A DNA stretch of 16,770 nucleotides from Deltaproteobacteria bacterium (GTDB lineage: Bacteria; Desulfobacterota; Desulfobacteria; Desulfobacterales; ETH-SRB1). Under the pieces are notes generated by a model. That model was not told the DNA's origin, did no database searches, and saw nothing but the letters and a program-made list of their open reading frames with translations. The stretch spans positions 1 through 16,770 of the forward strand of contig DAOURZ010000007.1 of assembly GCA_030627475.1 (NCBI GenBank), read 5' to 3'. The position numbers were made by a program, and so were the translations under genes. Shown piece after piece: positions 7,031 through 14,202 of the stretch (positions are counted from its first letter, which is position 1; each line of letters opens with the position of its first letter).

Positions 7031-7084
7031 ATAATCAGAAATTTAAAAACTCAAGTTGCTTTGAGTCTTTAAATTTCTGATTAT
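7031..7084 (+). other. 24-bp hairpin in the infC-rpmI gap
   Basis: Arms 7031-7054 and 7061-7084 pair at 23 of 24 positions around the loop GTTGCT. No U-run follows, so it is not a standard terminator. It may be an mRNA-processing site, an attenuator or part of a regulatory leader. Confidence 0.8.
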
Positions 7085-7091
7085 ATTTATA

Positions 7092-7135
7092 ATAGATGGC
7101 GTAAGCTGCTATATGTGGCTGTTTACGCCATCTAT
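7092..7135 (+). other. 13-bp perfect hairpin upstream of rpmI
   Basis: Arms ATAGATGGCGTAA (7092-7104) and its exact complement (7123-7135) enclose an 18-base loop. Two more pairs, one of them G-U, can extend the stem inward. It lies seven bases after the preceding hairpin and 59 bases before the rpmI ATG. Confidence 0.8.
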
Positions 7136-7194
7136 GTTTGAAAATAACTGAATTATTACGGCTCAGATAAGCCCTTGCATGGAGAAGAAAAACA

Positions 7195-7392
7195 ATGCCA
7201 AAAATCAAGACCAATAGAGCTGCGGCAAAACGTTTTAAAAAAACAGGTACAGGTAAATTCGTATTTTCGAAATCAAACGCAAGCCATATTTTAACTAAAA
7301 AAACATCCAAGCGAAAAAGAAGTTTAAGAAAAAGTCAGCTTATTAATAAATCAGATAGAAGAGAGATAAAACTGTTGTTGCCCAATGGTTAA
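7195..7392 (+). CDS. rpmI: 50S ribosomal protein bL35
   Basis: The protein has 65 residues, the usual length for L35. It starts [20 protein letters not shown], the hallmark of the family, followed by [18 protein letters not shown] and a basic C-terminus. It is a small, highly basic 23S rRNA-binding protein of the large subunit. GGAG at 7181-7184 precedes the ATG by 10 bases. It lies between infC and rplT in the conserved order and probably shares translational control with rplT through the structured region upstream. Confidence 0.98.
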   Translation: MPKIKTNRAAAKRFKKTGTGKFVFSKSNASHILTKKTSKRKRSLRKSQLINKSDRREIKLLLPNG

Positions 7393-7421
7393 TTAGCGGC
7401 TTTATTATAAGGAGTAATATT

Positions 7422-7772
7422 ATGCGAGTAAAAAGAGGTTTTAAAGCAAACAGACGTAGAAAGAAAGTTTTAAAGTTAGCCAAAGGATATCGTGGAGGCC
7501 GCAGCAAACTATTCCGTACAGCTTTAAATGCTGTTGATAAGGCATTAATGTATGCCTATCGTGATCGAAGAACGAGAAAGCGTGATTTCAGAAAACTCTG
7601 GATATCAAGGATAAATGCAGCGACTCGTATGAATAATTTATCATACAGTAAATTTATTCATGGATTAAAACTTGCCAAGGTTGATATTGACCGAAAAGTT
7701 CTTGCAGAATTAGCTGTGTCTGATCCCTCCGGATTTACCAGGATAGCCCAACTTGCTTCACAGCAAATATAG
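7422..7772 (+). CDS. rplT: 50S ribosomal protein bL20
   Basis: The protein has 116 residues, typical of L20. It starts [20 protein letters not shown], continues [14 protein letters not shown], and has the family block [21 protein letters not shown]20 is needed early in 50S assembly and in several bacteria represses its own operon by binding mRNA that mimics its rRNA site. AAGGAG (7409-7414) precedes the ATG by seven bases. A gap of 225 bases follows before pheS. Confidence 0.98.
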   Translation: MRVKRGFKANRRRKKVLKLAKGYRGGRSKLFRTALNAVDKALMYAYRDRRTRKRDFRKLWISRINAATRMNNLSYSKFIHGLKLAKVDIDRKVLAELAVSDPSGFTRIAQLASQQI

Positions 7773-7997
7773 CACGTACCGTATATGATGATTCTAAAAA
7801 TTATTAATAACATATTGTAATTAAAAAAGTTAAAAATATAAATTCGCATCAGGATATACGGGACAAGCTATAGTTTTAGGTTTAGGTTTTAATTTATTAA
7901 GTGTTAGATATTACGGTGTCAGGTTACAATGTTAAAACAGATAGTTAAATCCTGAATCTTAAATTATAAAACGTTCATAAAACTCAGAGCAAAAAAA
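7773..7997. other. rplT-pheS gap
   Basis: These 225 A+T-rich bases hold a small direct repeat TTTTAGGTTTAGGTTTTAAT (from about 7874). There is no clear terminator hairpin and no promoter of good quality. pheS may have its own promoter here, but none is convincing. Confidence 0.4.
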
Positions 7998-9005
7998 GTG
8001 GAAAGAACTATAGAACAAATTCATGAAGAAGCTTTTAAGGAAATAAAATCCGTTACAGATAGTGAAAGCATCAAAGCTCTTTCAAGCCGGTATCTTGGTC
8101 GCAAGGGCATAATAACTCATTTTTTAAGAAACATTTCAAGCCTTCCTCAAAAAAAAAGGCCGGAGGCAGGAAAAAGAGCTAATGAGGTAAAAAAGAGCTT
8201 AGATGAGGCTTTCAAGCTTGCGTTAAAACATCTTGCAACAGAATCTTTACAATCAGATTATAAAATTGATGTTTCGTTGCCAGGGAGGACGATCAAACAG
8301 GGTTCTTTACATCCAATAACGCAAATTACATGGCAAATTTGTGAAATATTGGAAAAAATCGGGTTTGATATAGCTGAAGGGCCTGAGGTCGAAACGGATC
8401 ACTACAATTTTGAAGCTCTTAATATTCCCAAAAATCATCCTGCAAGAGATATGCAGGACACCTTCTATGTTTCAGATAATATAGTTCTTAGAACCCATAC
8501 ATCATCAATCCAGGTCAGGATAATGGAAAAGTTTACTCCGCCTGTACGCATTATTGCACCTGGCAGAGTCTATCGTTGTGATTCCGACCTGACTCACACA
8601 CCCATGTTCCATCAGGTAGAGGGTTTAATGGTTGATAAAGGTATTTCTTTCGGTGATCTAAAAGGAATACTCACAACTTTTATCCACCACATGTTTGATA
8701 AAAAAACATCCCTCAGATTTCGTCCAAGTTTCTTTCCTTTCACCGAACCAAGTGCCGAGGTAGATATCCTTTGCGTTATGTGTAAAGGCAAGGGATGCAG
8801 AATATGTTCACATACCGGATGGCTTGAGGTTATAGGTGCAGGCATGGTACATCCGGCTGTATTTGAAAACGTTGGATATGATACTACACGTTATACAGGG
8901 CTTGCCTTTGGCATGGGAATAGAACGTATTGCAATGTTGAAATATGGAATTGACGACATTCGGAAATTCTTTGAAAATGATTTGAGATTTTTAAGGCAAT
9001 TTTAA
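7998..9005 (+). CDS. pheS: phenylalanine-tRNA ligase alpha subunit
   Basis: The protein has 335 residues, close to the bacterial norm. It is the catalytic subunit of the (alpha-beta)2 class II synthetase that charges tRNA-Phe. An N-terminal coiled-coil arm (1-90; SRYLGRKGIITHFLRNI) binds tRNA. Class II motif 2 is GRVYRCDSDLTHTPMFHQVEG, and motif 3 is GLAFGMGIERIAMLKYGI near the C-terminus. The start is a GTG with only a weak purine-rich stretch upstream; the N-terminus fits the family. The stop is one base before the pheT ATG, so the two are translationally coupled. Confidence 0.97.
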   Translation: MERTIEQIHEEAFKEIKSVTDSESIKALSSRYLGRKGIITHFLRNISSLPQKKRPEAGKRANEVKKSLDEAFKLALKHLATESLQSDYKIDVSLPGRTIKQGSLHPITQITWQICEILEKIGFDIAEGPEVETDHYNFEALNIPKNHPARDMQDTFYVSDNIVLRTHTSSIQVRIMEKFTPPVRIIAPGRVYRCDSDLTHTPMFHQVEGLMVDKGISFGDLKGILTTFIHHMFDKKTSLRFRPSFFPFTEPSAEVDILCVMCKGKGCRICSHTGWLEVIGAGMVHPAVFENVGYDTTRYTGLAFGMGIERIAMLKYGIDDIRKFFENDLRFLRQF

Positions 9006-9006
9006 T

Positions 9007-11424
9007 ATGAAAGTTAGTTTAAGCTGGATAGAGGATTATATCCGATTAGACAGGGAATCATATATCGACATCGCCGATGCACTCACTATGGCAGGGCTTG
9101 AGGTCGATTCGGTTACAAACAGATATGACTACCTGAACAGTGTTGTTGTTGGACGTATTCTTGATATCAAACCCCACCCACATGCTGAAAAGCTTAAGAT
9201 ATGTAGCATTGATATTGGAAAACATAGCATTCGAGTTGTATGCGGAGCGCCAAATATTTATAAAAACATGCTCGTTCCGGCAGCTTTACCAGGCACCCGC
9301 TTGTTAGATGGTTCTGTACTTAAAAAAGGAATAATCAGAAACGAATCATCAGACGGGATGCTTTGCAGCGAAGCGGAACTTGGTCTTGGCGCAGACAACA
9401 GCGGAGTTATGGATCTTGATCAAAAACAGTTGGTTGGGGATAATTTAGCAAAAGCTCTTGACCTTTCAGACATGGTTTTTGAAATTGATCTTACCCCTAA
9501 CAGACCGGATTGTTTGAGCATAATCGGAATAGCCCGTGAAATAGCCGCCTTTCAGAAAACTACTATAAAACATCCCGAAACCTTACTTTCAGATTCCGTC
9601 AATAAAATTTCCGAATTTACATCTATTAAAATTAAGTCACCGGATTTTTGCCCAAGGTATGCGGCAAGACTTATTTTTGATATTAATATTGCACCTTCTC
9701 CTTTTTGGCTGCAAGATCGTCTGATGTCAGTCGGATTAAGACCTGTAAACAATATAGTCGATATAACAAATTTTGTAATGATGGAAACAGGACAACCTCT
9801 TCATGCATTTGATTTTGACCGGCTGTCAAATCAAAGAATAGTTGTTCGCAAGGCAAAAAAAGGTGAAACCTTTATCACTCTGGACAAGAAAGAAGTTGTG
9901 CTTACCCCTGATATGCTTATGATCTGCGATGGTGAAAAACCTGTTGCGCTGGCAGGTATCATGGGTGGCCAAAATTCCGAGATAACGGAATCAACTACCA
10001 GAGTTCTTATAGAGAGTGCTTATTTCACCCCTGTGGGGATTCGTAAAACCTCAAAAAAACTATGTATAAATTCGGAATCCTCGCACCGTTTTGAACGCGG
10101 GGTTGACCCCGAAGGTATTATTACAGCTTTGAATAGAGCTGCCCGGCTTATGTCGGAACTCGACGGGAGCACTCTGGTTGAAGGAGTTATAGATAAACAT
10201 TCTAAAATTAACAATGCAGGGCCCATAATTCTAAACGTTGAAGACACTAATCGTCTTCTTGGTACCAGTCTTGAGCATAACGAAATTGAAAACTTATTAA
10301 AATCAATTGAGTTTGATGTTAAAAAAACAGATAGTGGCGAATTTGCAGTCGTTCCACCATCATTCAGAGTTGACATCGCAAGGCCGGTCGATCTTATGGA
10401 AGAAATTGCCCGCCTGTCCGGCTATAATAACATACCCACTACCTACCCTGTAATACCGGCAGAAGCGCGAAAACCTGAAAAACGATTGGGATTAAGAAAC
10501 AGACTAAAAAGAATTATGACCGGCTTTGGATTTACTGAAACAATTAATTACAGTTTTATAAATAGATCATCCTGCGATAACCTCAGGCTTGAATCTGATG
10601 ACCGGAAAAGAAATGTGATAAACATATTAAACCCCTTGACAGAGGGGCAAGCAGTTATGAGAACATCATTACTGCCTGGCCTTCTTGAAACGATTCACCG
10701 CAACACAGCACAACGAATCAAGAATCTGAGGCTGTTTGAAGTAGGCAAAATCTATATCGGTAGAGGTGAGGACAACCTGCCGGAAGAAATAGAGATGCTG
10801 GCCGGAATCCAGACAGGATCTCGTACAGATACCTCATGGTACTCAAAAGAAAACGGCTGCGATTTTTTTGATATAAAAGGGGTGGCTGAAGGGCTATTTG
10901 ATATACTAAAAATTGATAATATAAAATTTGCCTGCATGCCGGATAATTCATGCACTTATACCAGGCCTGGACATACAGCCAAAATTCTGCAAGGAAAAAA
11001 GTCCGTCGGTCTGGTAGGAGAAATACATCCTCAAGCTCTACGCAATTTTGATCTAAAGCAGACCGCCTTTATGTTTGAACTTGACTTGAATGTTCTTTTC
11101 GATTTGATACCCGAAACTATTCGTTCAAAACCAGTTCCAAAATTTCCATCTATTGCAAGAGACATTACCATTATAATCGACAAAGATCTGGAATCCTCTG
11201 AATTGATTGAAACTATTAAAAAAATAGATGAGAAGCTGGTTGAAAAATTATATCTGCTTGACGTATTCGAAGGTAAGCCTGTTTTGCAGAATAAAAAAAG
11301 CATATCTCTAAGAATAACTTACAGATCAAAACATAAAACCCTGGAAGATGACGAAGTAAATTATATCCATAAACATATTACAAACAGACTTCTTGAAGAA
11401 TTTGACGCTTCGCTTCCAGCATAG
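9007..11424 (+). CDS. pheT: phenylalanine-tRNA ligase beta subunit
   Basis: The protein has 805 residues, a normal length. It partners PheS and carries out tRNA recognition and editing. Domains in order are: an OB-fold EMAP-type tRNA-binding domain (about 39-150, VVVGRILDIKPHPHAEKLKI), the B3/B4 editing domain (about 200-400), B5 (about 400-475), a class II-like core (about 490-700) and the C-terminal anticodon-binding ferredoxin-like domain (about 710-805, FPSIARDITIIIDKDL). AAGG just upstream, inside the pheS end, serves as ribosome-binding site. No frameshift or missing block was seen. A MerR-type gene begins three bases after the stop. Confidence 0.97.
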   Translation: MKVSLSWIEDYIRLDRESYIDIADALTMAGLEVDSVTNRYDYLNSVVVGRILDIKPHPHAEKLKICSIDIGKHSIRVVCGAPNIYKNMLVPAALPGTRLLDGSVLKKGIIRNESSDGMLCSEAELGLGADNSGVMDLDQKQLVGDNLAKALDLSDMVFEIDLTPNRPDCLSIIGIAREIAAFQKTTIKHPETLLSDSVNKISEFTSIKIKSPDFCPRYAARLIFDINIAPSPFWLQDRLMSVGLRPVNNIVDITNFVMMETGQPLHAFDFDRLSNQRIVVRKAKKGETFITLDKKEVVLTPDMLMICDGEKPVALAGIMGGQNSEITESTTRVLIESAYFTPVGIRKTSKKLCINSESSHRFERGVDPEGIITALNRAARLMSELDGSTLVEGVIDKHSKINNAGPIILNVEDTNRLLGTSLEHNEIENLLKSIEFDVKKTDSGEFAVVPPSFRVDIARPVDLMEEIARLSGYNNIPTTYPVIPAEARKPEKRLGLRNRLKRIMTGFGFTETINYSFINRSSCDNLRLESDDRKRNVINILNPLTEGQAVMRTSLLPGLLETIHRNTAQRIKNLRLFEVGKIYIGRGEDNLPEEIEMLAGIQTGSRTDTSWYSKENGCDFFDIKGVAEGLFDILKIDNIKFACMPDNSCTYTRPGHTAKILQGKKSVGLVGEIHPQALRNFDLKQTAFMFELDLNVLFDLIPETIRSKPVPKFPSIARDITIIIDKDLESSELIETIKKIDEKLVEKLYLLDVFEGKPVLQNKKSISLRITYRSKHKTLEDDEVNYIHKHITNRLLEEFDASLPA

Positions 11425-11427
11425 AAG

Positions 11428-11793
11428 ATGCGACACAATAAAACCCATAAAAAAGAACTGCCTGATAAACTATATTTCAAGATCGGAGAGGTCGGTGAAA
11501 TCACCGGACTTCCGTCATATGTTCTAAGATTCTGGGAAAGTGAATTCTCCAAAATAAATCCCTCAAGAACTCCTTCAGGCCAACGGCTTTACAGAAAAAG
11601 TGATATTGATCTCATTCTAAAGATTAAACATCTTCTTTATGAAAAAAAATTTACTATTCAGGGCGCCAGGGAATATTTAACCTCTATTTATAAAAAAAAG
11701 GGGGGAACATTATCAACCGAGGTTGTTGATGAAATCCGATCGGAACTGGAGCAAATTCGGAATTTACTTAGGAAGGCAGACGAAACAACTTAA
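11428..11793 (+). CDS. MerR-family transcriptional regulator
   Basis: The protein has 121 residues. The winged helix-turn-helix spans about 16-85: LYFKIGEVGEITGLPSYVLR, FWESEF, then GQRLYRKSDIDLILKIKHLL and FTIQGAREYL. The tail from about 95 is helical (VVDEIRSELEQIRNLLRKA) and probably dimerises. There are no effector-type cysteines or ligand domain. It follows pheT by three bases and is almost certainly cotranscribed. A small MerR-like gene after pheT is seen in several deltaproteobacteria (recalled, not searched). Its target is unknown. The last codons share the 13-mer GACGAAACAACTT with the repeat at 1200, so the 3' end may have been replaced by a diverged repeat copy (weak inference). 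Confidence 0.9.
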   Translation: MRHNKTHKKELPDKLYFKIGEVGEITGLPSYVLRFWESEFSKINPSRTPSGQRLYRKSDIDLILKIKHLLYEKKFTIQGAREYLTSIYKKKGGTLSTEVVDEIRSELEQIRNLLRKADETT

Positions 11794-12000
11794 AAGCACA
11801 GCGATTCAGAGCCAATATTTTTTTTGAGATCAAGTCACATATTATAGCTTTTGCCACCTTTGCACGGAAAACACTGTGCAACAAGGCAGGGCTAAAGCCC
11901 CACTTCCTGATAATAACAGAACGGTATTTTATAGCCTGCATTGCTTTGTAGGGACTACCCCAAAAAATAGTTTACAGTTTCAGCTCTTTTGCGATAAACC

Positions 12001-12029
12001 TTGACAAAGATATCAATAATGATACTAAT
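12001..12029 (+). promoter_or_regulatory. probable hicAB promoter
   Basis: A perfect TTGACA (12001-12006) is followed after 17 bases by ACTAAT (12024-12029, four of six consensus bases). Transcription would begin near 12036, inside the left arm of the inverted repeat at 12034-12091. That position would suit an operator or a 5'-UTR hairpin. Confidence 0.45.
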
Positions 12030-12033
12030 TCTT

Positions 12034-12091
12034 GAGTTGAGCGATTTTTGGCTTGATCTGCACTAATTCCTTCCTCAAAATTGCTCAACTT
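12034..12091. promoter_or_regulatory. inverted repeat in the hicA leader
   Basis: Arms GAGTTGAGCGATTTT (12034-12048) and AAAATTGCTCAACTT (12077-12091) are complementary at 13 of 15 positions and separated by 28 bases. It could be a DNA operator for the RHH domain of HicB, or an RNA hairpin in the leader. The evidence is structural only. Confidence 0.45.
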
Positions 12092-12119
12092 AGGCAATTC
12101 AACCTATGCAATAAAAAAT

Positions 12120-12380
12120 ATGAATAGATTTGACGATATCTTTTTGCAAATGAAACGAAACTCGAAAAACGTTCGATTCGTAGATTTATGCAAGGTCTGC
12201 GATTATTATTTTGGCAAAACTCGTCAAAACAGTACCCGTCATAAAATCTATAAAACGCCCTGGCAGGGTGATCCGCGGGTGAATATTCAGAATAATAAAG
12301 AAAAAACCAAGGTTTACCAGGTAAAGCAGGTAATTAATGCTATCGAAAGATTAGAGGTGGATCATGGCATTACAAAATGA
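12120..12380 (+). CDS. hicA: HicA-family toxin (mRNA interferase)
   Basis: The protein has 86 residues and starts MNRFDDIFLQMKRNSKNVRF. It has a double-stranded-RNA-binding-like HicA fold. The catalytic histidine is likely His39 in STRHKIYKTPW. The block WQGDPRVNIQNNKEK and the end VYQVKQVINAIERLE are typical of the longer HicA variety. HicA cleaves mRNA and is neutralised by HicB. The frame is open back to a TTG at 12081, but ATG at 12120 gives the family N-terminus. No Shine-Dalgarno sequence is evident. The gene overlaps hicB by 17 bases. All expected parts are present, so the toxin looks functional even though hicB is interrupted. Confidence 0.88.
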   Translation: MNRFDDIFLQMKRNSKNVRFVDLCKVCDYYFGKTRQNSTRHKIYKTPWQGDPRVNIQNNKEKTKVYQVKQVINAIERLEVDHGITK

Positions 12381-12693
12381 TCATTTTACATATCGGGTAA
12401 CCTGGTCTGTGGACGATGATGAATACGTTGGTTGATGTGTAGAATTTCCCGGTTTAAGCTGGTTGGCCGGAACTCCGGAAAAGGCATTAAAAGGAATTCG
12501 CAAACTGGTTGATGATATTGTGAGAGATATGTTTAACAACGGAGAAATTGTACCTGAAGCCATTGCTTCTAAACAATATAGTGGTAAATTTCTATTGCGT
12601 ATCCCACCGGATATTCATCGAGATCTTGCTATTAAGGCAGCAGAATCAGGTATCAGCTTAAACCACCTTGCCAGTGCTAAATTGAGCAAATAG
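12364..12693 (+). pseudogene. hicB: HicB antitoxin interrupted by an in-frame TGA
   Basis: ATG at 12364 follows AGGTGG with normal spacing and overlaps the hicA end. The frame reads MALQNDHFTYRVTWSVDDDE, YVG, then TGA at 12433-12435. It continues without shift as CVEFPGLSWLAGTPEKAL to the end of a normal HicB. The C-terminal ribbon-helix-helix (GKFLLRIPPDIHRDLAIKAA, ESGISLNHLASAKL) is complete. Related HicB proteins usually have a hydrophobic residue, commonly Leu, between EYVG and C, so a TTA-to-TGA change would explain it. The product would be 23 residues, or an N-terminally truncated protein restarted at TTG 12463 or a later ATG. A recent nonsense mutation, a sequencing error or readthrough are all possible. 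Confidence 0.85.
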
Positions 12694-12766
12694 CAGGAAA
12701 TCTACGCATCCCAGCAAAAAATAAGGCAGTGTTAGATTTCTTTGCAAAAGATACAGGAGGCTTTTA

Positions 12767-13756
12767 ATGCGCGCAATTATTACAGGTGTCGGTCATTATG
12801 TTCCGGATCGAAAACTTACAAATAAAGATCTGGAACAAATGGTTGATACAAGTGATGAATGGATAACAACACGTACAGGAATAAAGGAAAGAAGAATCCT
12901 TGATAATGATAAAGGTACTTCTTACATGGCAGCCAAAGCCGCAAAGATAGTTCTTGAGCAAAGAGATATATCAGCAGATGAACTTGATTTGATTATAGTT
13001 GCTACAATAACTCCGGATATGCCTTTTCCTGCCACAGCAGCTTTGGTTCAAAAAGAACTTAAGACCACAAAAGGATGGGGATTTGATCTGAATGGTGCGT
13101 GTACAGGATTTATTTACGCACTGGCTACCGCTTCTCAATTTATTGAAACAGGAAAATATAATAAAATCATGATAATCGGGGCTGACAAGATGAGTTCCAT
13201 AATTGACTATGAGGATCGAAATACATGCCCTATATTCGGAGACGGCGCAGGAGCTGTCCTGTTAGAGCCGTCAAACGACAAAGACCTTGGAATTGAGGAT
13301 TTTATTCTTCGTTTGGATGGCTCAGGGTCCAAGTACCTGTGCATGCCGGCAGGAGGGAGTTTACTGCCAGCCTCGCATGAAACTGTAAAAGAAAAAAAGC
13401 ACTATCTTTATCAGGAAGGTAAAACCGTATTTAAATATGCAGTTAACGGTATGTCGGATGTCGCAACAAAAATTATGGAAAAAAACGGACTTACTGCCAA
13501 AGATATAAAACTTTTAATTCCCCATCAGGCAAATTTAAGAATAATTGATGCTGTAGCAAACAAGATGAAAATCAATAAAGATCAGGTAATTATAGATATA
13601 AACAAATATGGTAATACAACAGCTGGCACAATACCTATTGCTATGTCGGATGCTTACGAAAAAAAAATGATGGGCAAGGGAGACTGGGTGATTCTCTCAA
13701 CATTCGGCGCGGGTTTTACATGGGGAAGCTTACTGCTCAAATGGGCTATGGATTAG
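12767..13756 (+). CDS. fabH: 3-oxoacyl-ACP synthase III (KAS III)
   Basis: The protein has 329 residues, normal length. It condenses acetyl-CoA (or a branched acyl-CoA) with malonyl-ACP to start fatty acid synthesis. The Cys-His-Asn triad is Cys112 (NGACTGFIYAL), His253 (IPHQANLRII) and Asn283 (YGNTTAGTIP). DEWITTRTGIKERRI (30-44) is the family CoA-binding block. AGGAGG at 12755-12760 precedes the ATG by six bases. It stands alone: no plsX, fabD or acpP is in the window. It begins 73 bases after hicB. Its stop is immediately followed by the 147-bp palindrome. Confidence 0.97.
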   Translation: MRAIITGVGHYVPDRKLTNKDLEQMVDTSDEWITTRTGIKERRILDNDKGTSYMAAKAAKIVLEQRDISADELDLIIVATITPDMPFPATAALVQKELKTTKGWGFDLNGACTGFIYALATASQFIETGKYNKIMIIGADKMSSIIDYEDRNTCPIFGDGAGAVLLEPSNDKDLGIEDFILRLDGSGSKYLCMPAGGSLLPASHETVKEKKHYLYQEGKTVFKYAVNGMSDVATKIMEKNGLTAKDIKLLIPHQANLRIIDAVANKMKINKDQVIIDINKYGNTTAGTIPIAMSDAYEKKMMGKGDWVILSTFGAGFTWGSLLLKWAMD

Positions 13757-13903
13757 ATAGTGCCTGAACGAAAACTGCTAATTTTTACAATTTCTGCGTC
13801 AGGAGCAAATTTTAATCCTCAAAATACCCCATGTATTCTTGCGGTTAAAACTTGCTCCTTCCTTGAACTTGAAAAAATTTTCTGTTTTTCGTTCAGGCAC
13901 TAT
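13757..13903. mobile_element. 147-bp palindromic MITE-like element
   Basis: The termini are an 18-base perfect inverted repeat: ATAGTGCCTGAACGAAAA at 13757-13774 and its complement at 13886-13903. A nested inverted pair, AGGAGCAAATTTTAA (13801-13815) against 13845-13859, matches at 14 of 15, so most of the element can fold into one long cruciform. TA dinucleotides abut GTGCC...GGCAC on both sides, as expected for a TA target duplication (IS630/mariner type; inference). It lies exactly between the fabH stop and the end of the convergent zinc-ribbon gene and may act as a bidirectional terminator. Short open frames across it are not genes. Confidence 0.7.
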
Positions 13904-13921
13904 ATAGTATCTTTAGAATTA

Positions 13922-14197
13922 TCAATGCCAATAAGCCAATGCTATGTCAAAACGATGGATAAGCAGAGCCGAACAGGCAAGCAGACGAGAGTTTTCCTGC
14001 GTTTGCAATAGCGAAAAACTGCGTTTGGCATGAAAAAACATGCGGTTGAAATCATTGCCGACAAACGCTGCGGCCGCTGCATTATAATGGGTTAGAGATT
14101 TTTTTTCAATATTCAATAAAGGCCCCAGGTCGGTTTTGCAACGACGACAGGTGGGCGTGCCTTTATATCTGGCATTGCAGGTAGGACAACGTTCCAT
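13922..14197 (-). CDS. small zinc-ribbon protein of the Hsp70 operon
   Basis: The protein has 91 residues. The N-terminus carries a zinc ribbon, Cys4-x2-Cys7 and Cys17-x2-Cys20 (MERCPTCNARYKGTPTCRRC). The rest (about 30-91) is alpha-helical, with an Ala-rich segment THYNAAAAAFVGNDFNRMFF and HAKRSFSLLQTQENSRLLAC that looks like one or two TPR-like helical hairpins. It starts five bases after the Hsp70 stop and is the last gene of the operon. There is no J-domain HPD motif, so it is not DnaJ. A substrate-binding or adaptor role for the Hsp70 is a guess. Its 3' end abuts the palindromic element. Confidence 0.75.
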   Translation of the reverse strand: MERCPTCNARYKGTPTCRRCKTDLGPLLNIEKKSLTHYNAAAAAFVGNDFNRMFFHAKRSFSLLQTQENSRLLACSALLIHRFDIALAYWH

Positions 14198-14202
14198 ATT
14201 AT

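Larger units (their letters stand above)
6921..7194 (+). promoter_or_regulatory. structured infC-rpmI intergenic region, candidate r-protein leader
   Basis: This 274-base gap is far longer than the 29-base rpmI-rplT gap. It contains at least two strong hairpins (7031-7084 and 7092-7135). Near 6983-7005 a shorter GGCT/AGCC plus CTGAA/TTCAG fold is also possible. In several bacteria L20 represses rpmI-rplT by binding an RNA structure placed here. The position and folding capacity suggest the same, but no L20 consensus could be matched by eye. GGAG at 7181-7184 is the rpmI ribosome-binding site. Confidence 0.45.
11794..12119. other. gene-free stretch upstream of hicA
   Basis: These 326 bases hold several small palindromes: TTGCAC/GTGCAA around 11857-11881, the short stem GGGCTAAAGCCC near 11889-11900, and a GTAG/CTAC stem near 11949-11959. 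A good promoter candidate lies at 12001-12029 and a 15-bp inverted repeat at 12034-12091. No coding sequence is recognised. The mosaic of short hairpins looks like remains of intergenic repeat elements. Confidence 0.5.

Noticed and set aside
12081..12119. TTG start for hicA
   Set aside because: The added 13 residues come from the inverted-repeat arm; the family N-terminus begins at ATG 12120.
12433..12435. TGA in hicB as a selenocysteine codon
   Set aside because: Relatives carry a hydrophobic residue, not Cys, at this site, HicB is not a redox protein, and no SECIS-like hairpin was evident just downstream.
13760..14011. Plus-strand 83-codon open frame
   Set aside because: It spans the palindromic element and the antisense of the zinc-ribbon gene; the frame is a by-product of the repeat.
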